Assembly: GCA_034401795.1 (NCBI GenBank)
Contig: CM067359.1
Location: forward strand, 142,167,136-142,231,135
DNA: 64,000 nt
Direction of reading: 5' to 3'
Source: Chaetoderma sp. LZ-2023a
Taxonomy: Eukaryota > Mollusca > Caudofoveata > Chaetodermatida > Chaetodermatidae
Part shown: positions 21,687-33,206 of the stretch, piece by piece
Layout: every line of letters starts with the position of its first letter
Position numbering within the stretch: position 1 is the first letter of the stretch
The notes under the pieces: model-generated
What the model saw: only the letters and a program-made list of their open reading frames with translations
Told to the model about the DNA's origin: nothing
Database searches by the model: none
Program-made: the position numbers and the translations under genes

Positions 21687-23627
21687 TTCAGCATATACAT
21701 GTCTTGGAATACTGTGATGTATTATGTCCACACTGCAGGCTGGGTCACTTTAATTGTCCTGGCTATTAATTGGGCTATTGTCCTCTGTCCACTATATTCC
21801 TAGAATCGTCACGCTTGATTTCATATGATTAAGAACATTCTAATTTATGCTGGTTAATATCAATACTATTTAACTTCACACAGAATTTCCTATACCTGGC
21901 CTAATAGCACCATGACACTAGAGCTAGGTGGTATTGACATTTACATGCTGGTATCGGTACCATAGAATAATACAACGGTATACCATCATCGGAGGGTGGG
22001 GTGGCTACTGATGACAATTAATGCCACAAAATTTGAGCGATTGTTTTCACTTCCATCTCCAATCAACAGGTAAAATAAGTAAAATAAATAGTCTGCTTCC
22101 TGATATAAAGTGAAATCAACACTATGGCTATTGAGAATGTTTATATTCACAATTTTATTAGGCCATTATTTTTTATTGATGTAATATCATTCACATTAAT
22201 ATTTGCCGTGTCGTCAGAGTGCGTGCTCGACTCGCTAACTATAATCCGCTATTTGACATTGGAGTGGGCTATTTTCAATCTGGATTGTTCTGATATTAAA
22301 TGCGTTCGACTAGCAAATATTCAATTTTAATGCGGCAGTTGAGCATTCCCTAAAAGATGGAGCCAAACAGAGTATTTAAATGAAGCCAAGGCTATACTCA
22401 CTTAACTTGGTTGGAGTCATATATTCAGTCACTCGTGCAAACTGCATATAACACGATATTGACTATAAGCCTATTCCAAAGCTTCTGATAATTACGAGTA
22501 CCTGATATGCAATCGCTACTCACCATTCTTCATGTGAAGAATTCGTGTACAGTGCTATTTCCACACAATTCTTATGTATAGCCAGTGGTAAAGTAAATTA
22601 CACAAATTTCCAAAAAAATTTTAGGCGCCCCTTAAACTGAATTTATCCATTAAAGAAATATGTTAAAACCCGAAAAAAAGCCTAGCGACTTTTCAACACT
22701 ACTCACTGGCAACAAAGTGTCACATCAGTCACGGGAAAATACTACGTTTCATTAAATTTTCATTGATAAATGCAGTAATGATCGATTTTCCCCATGGTCC
22801 AGTTCACGAACGATCAATAAGATGCGTCATTATGAGAAGATTATGGTGTTTGGATAGAATGCAGTTTGTACATATATGTTATGTTATTATTTTAGCATGT
22901 GTATTTGGTGACAAAATGCTTGTAATAATTACAAATAATACAAGCGGGAATAGACAATATATTATATCTTAATTACCATTACCGACAGAGCATGACTTTA
23001 GAGGTCATAAATATTCTAATCTTACGTACATTCATCATACAATTCTGCCCGTCATTATTTTGTCATTGACGTCTTGATGTTTGTGGTTTCAAAGCCTCCC
23101 TCACCTCAGCATGGCTAATGGTTATGGTGGTATTAGCACCTATTTACCCATGCACTATTCAGATTTTGCTTTATGTCTCAGATATGGCTCATTAAACACA
23201 CGACTATCGTTATGGATGGCATGCATGGTACTTTGAAATGTTGACGGTCACGGTATCGGTACACGGTATGTTGCGGTCCTCACGATATTACTGTCAGACT
23301 GCCCAGTTCTAGCTGTTACATATTATTTAATATTAATTTATACAAAATGGAATCATTACATGTTAGGAAGGAAATATTAATATTATAATAATTATAATAT
23401 TAAGATTGTCGCAAAATATGACTGATAAACTGTGAAATCTGGACCTTTGTAAATCCAGGATATTCAGTCCTTTGTAGGTGCCCACCTGCTAAGCTGGGTG
23501 TGTTCGGGCACCCGCTCTGCATTCAGCTCATTAATATTCATAAGATCAGTCCTCACCCTGTCACAAGCTAAGCCAGGTTATCAGGCAGGACCAGTGCACG
23601 CATCTGGGTAACCAATGAAAATCAGAT

Positions 23628-24035
23628 ATGGACAACTCATATACTAATGACGTCATTAAAAACCGTCACACTCATAACATCACACTGACCGCTACGTTAC
23701 TAACCAAACTAGTCACTTCACTAGTGGTCTTACTAATGACTAGATTTCCCTGTAACAAATTCATGGCTACCTTTGCACAACGAGGACTATCTAGGCATAT
23801 TCGCGTTATCTCCCTCAAACCCCTTTTCTGGACCTGTGGTTATTGCCGAACCGACTTCATGAGAAAAACAGAAGCCAGAAAACATTGCTGGACACAACAC
23901 CTCATGCCACATGATTTGTTCTATCAGATTGCTCGTGAAACCGACCCTTCAAGAGTTTTAGACATTGGTAACATGCGGGCACATCCACTACAACTATCTC
24001 CAGCAGCTCGCGTCAGAACCCAGTTATCAGGGTGA
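23628..24035 (+). CDS. Short ORF with a C2H2-like zinc finger, upstream of pogo transposase
   Basis: The 135-residue frame holds one finger-like motif in its second half: 'FWTCGYCRTDFMRKTEARKH' followed by CWTQH. Its cysteines and histidines are spaced as in a C2H2 finger. The more likely start is the internal Met near 23763 ('MATFAQRGLSRHIR'). The ORF ends about 30 bases before the pogo-type DNA-binding domain. It may be an accessory finger domain of the transposon or a piece of another element. The function is unknown. Confidence 0.4.
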   Translation: MDNSYTNDVIKNRHTHNITLTATLLTKLVTSLVVLLMTRFPCNKFMATFAQRGLSRHIRVISLKPLFWTCGYCRTDFMRKTEARKHCWTQHLMPHDLFYQIARETDPSRVLDIGNMRAHPLQLSPAARVRTQLSG

Positions 24036-24068
24036 TAAATATACTCTTGATGTGAAAACTCAAGAGCC

Positions 24069-24524
24069 ATGCCAAAGACTAAACGTGCCCATCGTCGACT
24101 TAGTGCAGCATTTCCAGAGATAGAGAAGACGTTGGTATCCTGGATTGATAGGCGCAGAAAGGAAGGTGTTGGAGTTAGCACTACAAAAATTCACTTGAAA
24201 GCCAAACTCATTGCCCAAGAGGAAAAAATCGCATCTGCTGGTTTTAAGGCCTCTTTGTGTTGGACCCATAGATTCATGCTTAGGAATCACTTATCGGTAT
24301 TACGTCGCTGTACGTACATTGCTAAAAATTACCATCCAACTTCGAAGAGAAACTACTAAACTTTCAGAAGTTCATCATCAAACACTGACAAGCCAACGAT
24401 TATCACCGCATAGGAAACGCCGACCAGACACCGTTAACATGTGACTTGCCATACAACAACACAGATCGCAAGGGAGCAAAAGCAATCAACATCTGATCAC
24501 CCAGTAATGAAAAGAACCGATTTA
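24069..24524 (+). pseudogene. pogo/Tigger transposase, N-terminal part
   Basis: From ATG 24069 the frame encodes a CENP-B/Tc5-type helix-turn-helix: 'FPEIEKTLVSWIDRRRKEGV', then 'KASLCWTHRFMLRNHLSVLR'. Such domains bind the terminal repeats of pogo elements. After a frame change the sequence continues as 'KLLNFQKFIIK' and 'IGNADQTPLTCDLPYN', which holds the first catalytic aspartate of the DDE domain, and it reaches 'NEKNRF' at 24524. A foreign insertion interrupts it there. Several frame changes and stops show that it is a relic. Confidence 0.8.
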
Positions 24525-24891
24525 TGGGGGGGGGGGGAGGGGTAATAACTACATGCTGACTGGATGGCTTAATTGTGCCATATGTCAGGGAAGTGGAGGC
24601 CTTTATCCTGACTGGTTGATGCCTGTTGGCTCCATGGTGTGCGACTGGTGGATCCAATGACTTTCTTTCAGTCTTCTCCTTTTGGTGTAGTTATTACCAT
24701 TTTAGGAACATTGGAAGGCCACATAACTACTCATTCTTTAGTCTCTAAATATGACCATCTCTTGACCAATTTATAACATCACAATGGACGCGACGCGCAC
24801 ATCATAAGGACCTATGACTTTATGATCATCACCATCACTACCAGACCGTAAGTTATTCACACAATAGTTATGCTAATTTATATACAGAAAA

Positions 24892-25340
24892 ATGAAGACA
24901 TATATCTGCAGCAAGTGCAAGAAGGAACATTCAAGGAAGAGCTCACTAGTGCGACATGAAGCTACTCACTAAGCTGTCTCACCATGGGAGTGTGAGGACT
25001 GTCTCATAGGCTTTAAAAGGCTGAAGTATTTACGGAAACATCTACACCTATGCCACTGCATGAGACACCGCAATTACAAGTTTATTGACCAAGGCCATCA
25101 CCATAGAGGGCGGAAAAATTGTCAACCTACCAGAACCATTGATCAGACCAAGGGTAAGCGACATATATGGCAAACACTGGCCACAGACCAAACGCGAGCA
25201 TCCATGAGCAGGGCTTAACAAGGCATTATCAAATAGCATTCGTGAAGCTTTCTCGTCATACCTGAAGGGATTCAAGATCCCAAAGCAAGCGGCGTCCCAG
25301 TTGGCCTCCCTGGGCAACCACACTGGAGCTCTTAATAGCA
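24892..25340 (+). pseudogene. Decayed two-finger C2H2 coding remnant
   Basis: 'YICSKCKKEHSRKSSLVRHE' plus ATH is a canonical C2H2 finger. After one stop, a second finger 'WECEDCLIGFKRLKYLRKHL' plus HLCH follows. In a shifted frame the sequence continues as 'IVNLPEPLIRPRVSDIYGKH' and 'EAFSSYLKGFKIPKQAASQL', which looks like real protein but is not a family I recognise. At least one stop and one frame change break it. It lies within the insertion that splits the pogo element, so it may be that element's own gene. Confidence 0.55.
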
Positions 25341-26085
25341 TTCTTTACAAACTCTGCTTCCTTCTTTGAGCCTTCAACATTCCTCAACATGAAGTCACAG
25401 GACACATGTTAACGGCACAGCCATCACCACACACCATGGCACCAAAGCACGGGGTGCAACTGACACCAACCAAGCAGGTTTTCTCTATGGTCAGTGAGGC
25501 TTACTTAGCACTTTTTGGCAACAGTGGACCTAGATCACGAAGCGCCATCATGCAGCCACAAAATCAGCTCCGTCACCAGCATTCAAAGTTCAATATCAGA
25601 CACAAGTTCGAACACCACGCTGAACGGTTCACCTAGCCACTCCACGGAGTCGGACCCAGATGACGTCACTTGCCGAGCCCTTGAATAAGCTCAAGCACTA
25701 ATCACGGATCTCTCCATCTCACATGTTTAACTTGGACTGCCTCCAGTTCTTTCTCACAATACTAGCTCAGAACAATCATGTCCCTGACCCACTATGGGAC
25801 AGGGTGTTGTACTGAATGCGCCAACAAAGCAGGCACCTTCCAGGACCAGTTGCATAAGCCTAAGTGAAAAAACTTTTTGTCAAACAGAAACAAAACTATC
25901 TGTTAAACTACTGTGTTTCAATCATATCACCCTTCTTTTTCACCCTCATCAATCACTTCTTAAAATTTCTTCTACTATAAATGGAAATAAATCAAGGGAC
26001 AAATAGTTTCACCACAAATGCACATATGCACTTGTGTTTTACCCCCTCCCCGGGGAGGGCACCACCACCTTACAGCCCCACCAAA

Positions 26086-27955
26086 AACAAGAGGTCCAAG
26101 GGGCCTGTGTCGCTCACCTGGAGCACCATCAATTTTTGCCCAAATTGTTGGTGGGTGGTTTAGCAGTCTTTTAAATGAGTTTGTAGACATTTTTGCAAGT
26201 GCAATATGGCCGCCAAACAAACTACATTTTGATTTCCCCACGGCGCCCATGTTTTTCTGATGGATCAATTTCCCGTAAACAAATTTTAATGGCCCAAATT
26301 TCGGCCTGATCCCTTCAGCGGTTCTGGAGGAGTCATTTTCGTGAAAACCAGGTCATCCAAGATGGTCACCGAACCATTTGGTCAATCAAGTCCTCTTGAA
26401 CAAACTTGGCTTACCTCTTGGCCTAGATGAAGATTCCCCAAGTGGTTTCAGAGAAGATTTTTAAAGACATTTCCTGAAATTGGCCGAAATCCAAAATGGC
26501 CGCCGGGAAAACTGGCCGATCGGGTTCATTTGAACAAACTTGGATCCTTATGCCATAAGGAGGATACTTCCTGCCAAATATAATTGAAATCGGCCTGGTA
26601 GTTCTCGAGAAGACATTTTAAATTTCCTATTGCTTTAGCGTGGGAGCATTTGACGAGAAAATTATCCAAGATGGCCGCCAGACCGTTTATCCGACGGTTT
26701 CATAAATTGCAAATTTGAGCTCAGAATACCCAAAAACATATATAGAACCAATTTTGGCCTCAAAATCCATCAAATAAAAAAATCCAATATGTCTGCCAAA
26801 CACACTATATTTTGACTGGTCCACCGTGGCCATGTTTTTGGACGAATCAACTTCTCTTGAACAAACATTAATCACCCTTAGTTGCTAATTATATATCACA
26901 AATTCCGGCCTGATCGCTTCAGCAGTTCTGGGGAAGTAATTTTTGTGAAAACTAGGTCATCCAAGATGGCCGCTGAACCATTTAGTCAATCAAGTTCGCT
27001 TAAACAAACTTGATTCAGCGCTTACCATAGATCATATTTAGTGAGTTTTGAATCGATCCCTCAAATGGTTTGGGAGGAGAAGATATTTAAAGCCATTTCT
27101 AAAAATTGGCCGAAATCCAAGATGGTCGCCGACCAAATTGGCCAATCGGGTTCATTTGAACAAACTTGAATCTCTATGCCTTAAGGATGTGTCATGCTAA
27201 ATATAATTGAAATCGGCCAGTAGTTCTCGAGAAGAAAATATTTTAAATTTCCCATTGCTTTAGTATGGGAGTTTTTGGTGGGAAAATAATCCAAGATGGC
27301 CACCAAACCGTTTATCCGACAGTTTCGAAAATTGCAAATTTGAGATCAGAATACCCAAAAACCTATATAAAACCAATTTCGGCCTCAAAATCCATCAAAT
27401 AAAAAATTCCAATATGGCCGCCAAACATGCTATATTTTGATTAGCCCACGGCGGTCATGTTTTTTGACGGATCAACTTCTCTTGAACAAACTTTACTGGC
27501 CCTTAGTCCCTAATCATATTTCGCAAATTTCGGCCTGATCCCTTCACCGGTTCTGGAGAAGTTATTTTCGCTAAAACTAGGTCAACCAAGATGGCCGCCA
27601 AATTATTTGACCAATTAAGTTCCCTTGAACAAATTTGGTTGAGCTCTTGCCCTAAATCTAAATCATATTTCATGAGGTTTCCATCAATCCCTCAAGCGGT
27701 TTCGGAGAAGATTTTTAAAGACGTTTCTAAAAATCGGCCAAAATCCAAGATGGCCACCGGCCTAATTGACCAATCGGCTTCCTTTGAACAAACTTGGATC
27801 CCTATTCCCTAAGGATGCTTCCTGCCAAATATAATTGAAATCGGTCCAGTGGTTCTTGAGAAGGCGTTTAAAGGACAAGTTGACGGATGGATGGACTGAC
27901 GACGGAGTCGCCACGACATAAGCTCACTTGGCCTTTCAGGCCAGGTGAGCTAAAA
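26086..27955 (+). repeat. Mollusc-type dispersed repeat, copy 1 (three ~0.6-kb internal units)
   Basis: The left end is 'aacaagaggtccaaggggcc...cgctcacctgg' and the right end '...ttcaggccaggtgagctaaaa'. The 'cgctcacctgg' and 'ccaggtgagct' ends are inverted relative to one another. Internally, 'ttcggcctgatcccttcagc' recurs at about 26302, 26906 and 27531, giving units of about 0.6 kb. Each contains several 'ccaagatggccgcc' blocks. A 'gacggatggatggactgac' segment precedes the right end. No coding capacity is evident. Confidence 0.85.
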
Positions 27956-28096
27956 ACCTTCAGCACTGCGACTCTGATGAGTTCTACATTTAGAACGAAA
28001 TGCCATAGTCTGAATCACCCCAATAGTTATGAGTGATGTGACTATCTTGATCATTATACACCATACAAAAACCAGAACTAAACTAAAAAATTTTCT

Positions 28097-28118
28097 CCCC
28101 CCCCCCCCCCCCACCCCC
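28097..28118. repeat. C-run
   Basis: A homopolymer C tract interrupted once by A. Confidence 0.9.
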
Positions 28119-28389
28119 CAAAAATTGTATGCGTCTGCAATGTCCAAACACATTGCGACGCAAATATATCTTTTTTCACCGCCAAACAATGGCTGCACTG
28201 CGGTTGCACCTCCAAAAAATTGTCGCACCGCCCAAAACCTCTATGTACCGCCAAATAAGTGCACCTGCAAAAAAATTATGCACCGCCTAACCGCCAAAAT
28301 GGTACCTGCCGCACAGCCATACACAGAGAACAAGCATCAGGCAATCTTTAAATTACATCAAGTTTTCAGATTACGTTGTTATTATGCCA

Positions 28390-29183
28390 ATTTACAGTTA
28401 TGCTAGCCTGCCTTTCTGATGGGACGAAGCTACCATCATACACCATCTTTAAGAGGAAGACTATGCCCAAAGAAGACTTTCCATCTGGTATTATCGTTCG
28501 TGTTCACCTGAAAGGATGGATGGGTGAAATAACATGAGACTGGCTGAAGACTGTATGGAGCAACCGACCTGGTAGATTATCAAAGAAATGTAGTCTACAT
28601 GTCCTGGGTGCATTCAGATGCCATAGATCACCAGCCGTCAAGACATCACTCAGACGAGATCACAACACTGACATCACCATCATCCCTGGTGGTATGATGT
28701 CAGTCTTACAGCCACTAGACGCTTCCATCAACAAGCCCATCAAGGACATGATAGGAAAAGAGTGGAATGACTGGTTGATGTCCGGTAGCCATAATTTCAC
28801 AACCAGTGGCTGCATGCGCAAATCTGAAATGGAGGCCATCTGCCAGGGGGTCCACCATGCATTGACTCAACTGGACAATGCTATCATTATACGATCGTTC
28901 AAGTGTTCAATTTCTAATGCACTCGACGGAAGAGAAGACGACATCCTATGGCAAGATCCTGATAGACACACCTACATTCGCCAATGAAGATGACCAAGAT
29001 GCATTTTATCATGACTCAGAATTACCACAGGATGAGAACATGACACTTAACGATGAAGAATTTTTGGGATTCACTGAGAGCAACCTTCCCCAGCATGAAG
29101 AAATGGACAGACTAAATTTATTTACCAGTACCATATTCTTACACAGTGCTTATAATTATAATGTGCTACGCGGACAGGCTTAA
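28390..29183 (+). pseudogene. pogo/Tigger transposase, catalytic and C-terminal part
   Basis: The sequence resumes as 'FTVMLACLSDGTKLPSYTIF', followed by 'KRKTMPKEDFPSGIIVRVHL'. These are DDE_1 superfamily blocks. 'IIPGGMMSVLQPLDASINKP' is the conserved block after the second catalytic aspartate. The tail is acidic ('NEDDQDAFYHDSE', 'DEEFLGF'), as in Tigger C-termini. A TGA after 'GWMGEIT' near 28535 and a frame change near 28960 break it. It would catalyse cut-and-paste at TA dinucleotides if intact. Confidence 0.82.
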
Positions 29184-29381
29184 ATTTTCTCATAGAAAAT
29201 GTCTGTCTGCAGAACAAGAGATTATTTTTCAAAATTTACCTCTGGAATGACTGGTTTGATTACGAGGCCAGTTATTCCAGTGGGAAATTTTCAAAAATAT
29301 TCTTTTCTCGTTCGGCAAATGGCTATTTCCGAAGGCCACTGCAGAAACCATTTGTGTCCGGATTGAGTGTTAAAGGGTTAA
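29183..29381. repeat. TTAA-flanked palindromic MITE family 1, copy
   Basis: The arms 'tttttcaaaatttacctctgg' style at 29224-29250 and 'ccagtgggaaattttcaaaa' at 29276-29296 pair with each other. The right end is 'gttaaagggttaa' at 29369-29381. The left end is shortened. Confidence 0.7.
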
Positions 29382-29469
29382 TCATTTATATACCATTGTG
29401 ATAACATTACTAGTAACACTTACTGTATGTGTTTAATTATGGTACATGCTAGAGTGCTAATATCTAATA

Positions 29470-29473
<4 letters not shown>

Positions 29474-29503
<30 letters not shown>

Positions 29504-29506
29504 TAT
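29474..29506. repeat. (TAA)n microsatellite
   Basis: An uninterrupted 'aat' run. Confidence 0.9.
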
Positions 29507-29939
29507 TATATCAATATTATGTGTGTCACAATACGCAATACGTATCGTGTATCGTGATACTAAAGGAAATATTAATATTATTAATATACTATTAATGCAG
29601 AGGTGGGTATGGGTGTCCGTGCATAGCTTCCCTTTTCCATCTGTTATGGTCATAGAGACTAGACCAGATAACGCTAGTCACTTTGACACCTGTGAAAACA
29701 CATCCGTAATCTGAATTTCTCACATCCACTTGTTTATGTCTAATTGGGGAAACAAGTGGGAGGCATCCATCCGCCCGTTTGTCCAGATGGAAGTCACTCC
29801 CGGTTAAACGCCATCCCGACCAGGTGTGTCCCAACACCTGTCGAGCTTCTGCTTGACTGACCACGCTCGACATATGCTTGTCCTCATTAATATTCATGAA
29901 TGTCAGGGAGCCTGTCCCGTTCCTGCTTGCGTAACCACA

Positions 29940-30040
29940 CCCAACACGCACACGTGTTCCTCCACGTGTGCGGATTGTGACCAATGGGATGCACCCGCAG
30001 GTCTCCCTTTTAAAAACCTGTCGGCCTCGGCACGTGGTAA
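29940..30040 (+). promoter_or_regulatory. Promoter-like cluster: three CACGTG E-boxes, CCAAT and a TATA-like box
   Basis: CACGTG occurs at about 29951, 29963 and 30030. 'ccaat' lies at 29980 and 'cttttaaaaac' at 30007-30017, roughly 25 bases downstream of the CCAAT region. The spacing would suit a pol II core promoter directed to the right. The next coding sequence to the right is the DIRS gag-like region at about 30.88 kb, but a LINE fragment lies between. This is weak, composition-based evidence. Confidence 0.25.
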
Positions 30041-30534
30041 TTTTGCCTGTGCACTTTGCCTCTTGCATTCTTCTAGTATTGCGGAAAATCTGTTTAAAAA
30101 ATTTAGTTCTTAGAAGATAGTTCGATTATAAATTATATCCAAAATTGGCAAAGTCTAAGTTTTCCCGAACGTGAAATAGACCGCTACGAAATTTAGTCTA
30201 GTGAGAAAATACGAAACTGTGCTTAGCTCCATAGATGAAAAGGCGTGATCTATTGTGCTCAGTGTTATAGTGTCAGTTCTGTCTATTTTTGTCATTACAT
30301 AATTTCTAAGAATTATGGCAGAAATTTGGCATCATTACAGAATTCCTGAATGGGTTATTTTGACGGATGACGAAGACAAACGTCTAGCCGAATATATGAT
30401 TGTTTGAATCTCGTCAACATGCTATTTTCGTTGCCAGTTTGAACTGTACAGCATTTTGCAACTTGTGCATCATGTGACAAAATTTATGAACTATGTTATC
30501 TAGCTATGGGAAACAAGGCGCTACGAAGGGATTA

Positions 30535-30870
30535 GTGAGAAAATTTTAATAATATTTATTTATTTTAGATCATGACACGCAAGTATCAACAGTCTGTACA
30601 TGTACAATAAAAACAAGCATATCATCTAATATATAACACAAAGCAGTGACACATACACATTAACTAGAATGTTGTTTAAAAATAAATGTTTTTAGATTTG
30701 ATTTAAAATTGGTAAATTTAGTAAAAGATCTCAACTCAAGTGGAAGAATGTTCCACAGTTTCAGTGCCGCTACATTCATGGCACGGTCACCGTACTGTTT
30801 CGAGGTTTTCTGACTAAATTTTGTGCTATTTCATCTACGGAAAACTAAAATTCTTCTGGTTCCAGGTCAT
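30535..30870 (-). mobile_element. 5'-truncated CR1/L2/RTE-X-type LINE, 3' end
   Basis: Read on the minus strand, the sequence encodes 'KQYGDRAMNVAALKLWNILP', 'LELRSFTKFTNFKSNLKTF' and IFKQHSS, then a stop. This is the well-known C-terminus of CR1/L2/RTE-X LINE polyproteins ('GDRAF.VAAP.LWN.LP'). An AT-rich 3' UTR follows and ends in 'aataaataaatattatt', an AT-rich tail. The copy is only about 330 bases long, as expected for 5'-truncated LINE insertions. One stop is visible upstream of the conserved block. Confidence 0.8.
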
Positions 30871-30879
30871 TGTCTGACC

Positions 30880-31658
30880 ATGAGCGTGTCCAGGTATGGG
30901 GAGGACAGAAAAAGCTGTCGCAAGATAGTGGACAAACTAATTGACCGTGGGTTCGAGTCAATGGAGGGTCTGACACTATTGGAGAAAGATGACCTTTTAG
31001 GCACAGACATACCAATAGGTCAAGTGAAGCTGGTAATGTGTGCAGTGGGGCAAACTTTTCCAATGAATGCCAGGCAATGGCTGGGGACGCAAACCCCACC
31101 CCTGGCGTCACCACCAGCGGTGCGACCCAGGAACGGAACTCATGAGACCTCGGAGGAGGATGGACTGCAATATTTCGTAGATCAGCTCCGAGCAGCCCAG
31201 GGGGGACAAAATGGCAGCCACCATCCACCGACAACAGTTTTCGTGGCACAGGGACATGATCCACAATGTAATAATGTTAGCTTTAATGATGTTATCGCTT
31301 GGCAGGACCCACAGATCTATTTTAAGGCAATGGGATGCCAAAGAGGTCAGGCACACCTAGATAGCGCAGACTTCGTCAATATTTCGAGGGCCAGCTCCAG
31401 TGAGGTGATTTCTGGTTTTGAGTGGGGTCTGATTGTATATTAGACAAGACCAGCGTAAAGCCCAAATTAGAAACTATTTCACAGAACCAGTGGTTGCTTA
31501 CAAATTTGGCGATTCTAAACAAAATGCTGCAAGAGGGCGCACTGGTGCACTCCAGCATTACTGACTATCTGTCCAACACAACCCAAATCCATCATCTACT
31601 GTCCTATTATGATCAGTTTTCTGTCTTTCTGTATGACAGATAGTACCGACGGCACCAA
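30880..31658 (+). pseudogene. DIRS A gag-like region, left portion (fossil)
   Basis: 'VDKLIDRGFESMEGLTLLEK' and 'DDLLGTDIPIGQVKLVM' resemble a SAM-like domain near the N-terminus of DIRS ORF1. Further on, 'WLLTNLAILNKMLQEG' and 'SVFLYDR' match the conserved C-terminal gag block of DIRS elements. The region ends at the LINE insertion site. Confidence 0.7.
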
Positions 31659-31669
31659 CACTTGTATAA
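31659..31669 (+). repeat. Left target-site duplication of the LINE
   Basis: 'cacttgtataa', identical to 38810-38820. Confidence 0.9.
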
Positions 31670-31840
31670 TTAATTGTCGTTTCACAAATCGTCATGTCAG
31701 CAGGCTGAGTCAGGAGAGTATATATATATCCTTCAACCCCTGCACACCTTTTAGTTGTAATTTATAATAAAACGCACTTTATTCTCGTTACTGTATTGTG
31801 GTGTTGTGGCCTGGGGCTAAGGTTTTAGCCTTAGGTTAAA
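31670..31840 (+). promoter_or_regulatory. LINE 5' UTR with TATA-like tract
   Basis: 171 bases between the duplication and the ORF1 ATG, with 'gtatatatatatcc' near 31711 and an internal 'ttataataaaa'. If the element is transcribed from within, its promoter should be here. Activity is unknown. Confidence 0.4.
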
Positions 31841-33206
31841 ATGGTGGCGATTACCGTTCCTTTGTTTATTGGTAACGATTATAGGCATTCGGTGGTGAGA
31901 GATAATACTATTAAAATTACTATTACGGGAGAGCGAGTGTGGAATGTTAGTCGAGAACTTATTTTGTCTATATTGAGAGAGGAAGGTGTGGAGGCCGGTC
32001 AATTGGTTTCCATATGGCGTAATGACAAGATGTATGAGTGGTTCGTTGCGTCCAGGTCGGCGGAGATCACCAGGAAGTTGATAGTCAAGCAATCGGTGAG
32101 AAAGATGGAGGAGTTTGCTTTTTCGTTGGCGTCGGCAAAGACAGTGGATGTGAGGGTGCACTGGCTTCCGGTGGATGTTACCAATAAGTTTGTCTTTGAC
32201 TTGATTAGTAAAGTGTCTAGGGTCAAGGTTCTCAACTTTAAGGCGAGAAATGGTGAAAGTGGATGACGTGGTGCTGGACAGCAGCGTACGGATCGCGAAG
32301 GTTACTGGAACGGAGGAGGACGTCACCCAGATCCCACCCATGGTGACTATGGGGGATGGGCAGTCGTTTTTGATCACAGTCAGAGGTAGGCCTCCAATAT
32401 GCTTGAAATGCTTTGAGATTGGACATTTGCGGAAGGATTGTCGGCAGCGGCCACGTGGAGGTGGAGGAGGTGGTGGGCGCTCGTATGCCAGTGCAGTGAG
32501 TGGGAAGCCGGCGGTGTCGGTAGAAGAGACACTGTACGACGGTGAGGTGCGAGATCGGGTGGAGGTTGTCGGTGCAGCTGAAGGGGAGAGTCGAGTGGTG
32601 AATATGGAGCTGGAGGCGACAGAGGAGGAGGAGGAGGATGTCATTGAGGATATTGTGTTGGATGTCATGTTGGTGTTGGCGGCGGTGTTTTCGGTGGTGG
32701 AGGAGGTGGAGAGGGTTGTGGTGCCGGAAAGGTCCAGAGGGGAGAGGGTGATTAATTCGTTATTAGTGGATGCGGTGGAGAAGGCGGAGGCGGAGAGGGT
32801 TAAGAAAGAAGAGGTGCGAAGGAAGGTGTGGAAGCAGGAGAAGGAGGAGATCGTGGAGAAGGAGGAGACAGTGGGGAAGGAGGTGGTGTCGGGAGATGAT
32901 GGTGTGGAGGAGGAGATGTTGATTAGTTCGGATAGTGAGATGGAGGCGGAAAGCACGGTAGCCCGCCTTCTGGATCAGGATATGTCCGGTACATCTGATG
33001 CAAGTTTTTCGTCACCGGCCGGTACGCCAGAACATGTGTCTACTACCGTAGGGGTGCTTCCAGAGAATGATGGCTTCTCGCAGGAGGTGTTTTCTGCTGG
33101 TGGGGGCGCTGGTGACGTGCCTCTTAATCCGCATAAGCGGCTTAAGACGGATGTCACCATCGCCGCATCAGGGGAGGCAGTTCCTCCTGATGAGGAAGAG
33201 AGGTAA
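31841..33206 (+). pseudogene. LINE ORF1 (RNA-binding protein with CCHC zinc knuckle)
   Basis: ORF1 proteins coat the LINE RNA. ATG 31841 opens a frame of 141 codons with an RRM-like fold pattern ('VHWLPVDVTNKFVFDLISKV'). A second frame overlaps from 32250 and continues to TAA 33206. The junction near 32240-32265 is therefore a one-base frame change. The second part has the knuckle 'CLKCFEIGHLRKDC' (CX2CX4HX4C, about 32400-32441) followed by Arg/Gly-rich 'RPRGGGGGGGRSYA'. A long Glu/Val-rich segment of about 110 residues follows, which should be largely helical. The C-terminal third is Ser/Gly rich with a basic 'NPHKRLKTD' motif. A single frame change in 1.37 kb indicates youth. Confidence 0.85.

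Larger units (their letters stand above)
18834..23600. other. Gene-free stretch with microsatellites
   Basis: No ORF with family features was recognised. The stretch holds an alternating purine/pyrimidine GT-rich run at about 18838-18880, CT-rich 'ctatctct' repeats at about 21050-21130, a palindromic element at 21382-21474 and a long TA run at 21565-21682. Confidence 0.6.
24525..28389. mobile_element. Unidentified 3.87-kb insertion splitting the pogo transposase
   Basis: The pentamer 'attta' occurs at 24520-24524 and again at 28390-28394, directly flanking the insert. Transposase sequence stops on the left at Phe of 'KNRF' and resumes on the right with the Phe of 'FTVMLAC'. The ends read TGG...CCA. 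After a G-run on the left, 'taataactacatg' resembles 'taataacaacgta' on the complementary right end, suggesting short inverted repeats. Inside are a zinc-finger remnant (24892-25340), a mollusc-type repeat (26086-27955) and a C-run (28097-28118). I cannot assign a family. Confidence 0.65.

Noticed and set aside
21480-21731. Minus-strand Tyr/Ile-rich ORF
   Set aside because: Pure product of the TA microsatellite.
29826-30113. 95-codon Cys-rich ORF
   Set aside because: No recognisable domain. The region looks more like promoter sequence than coding sequence.
31817-32956. 379-codon Ser/Thr-rich ORF on the minus strand
   Set aside because: Antisense shadow of the Glu/Val-rich part of LINE ORF1.
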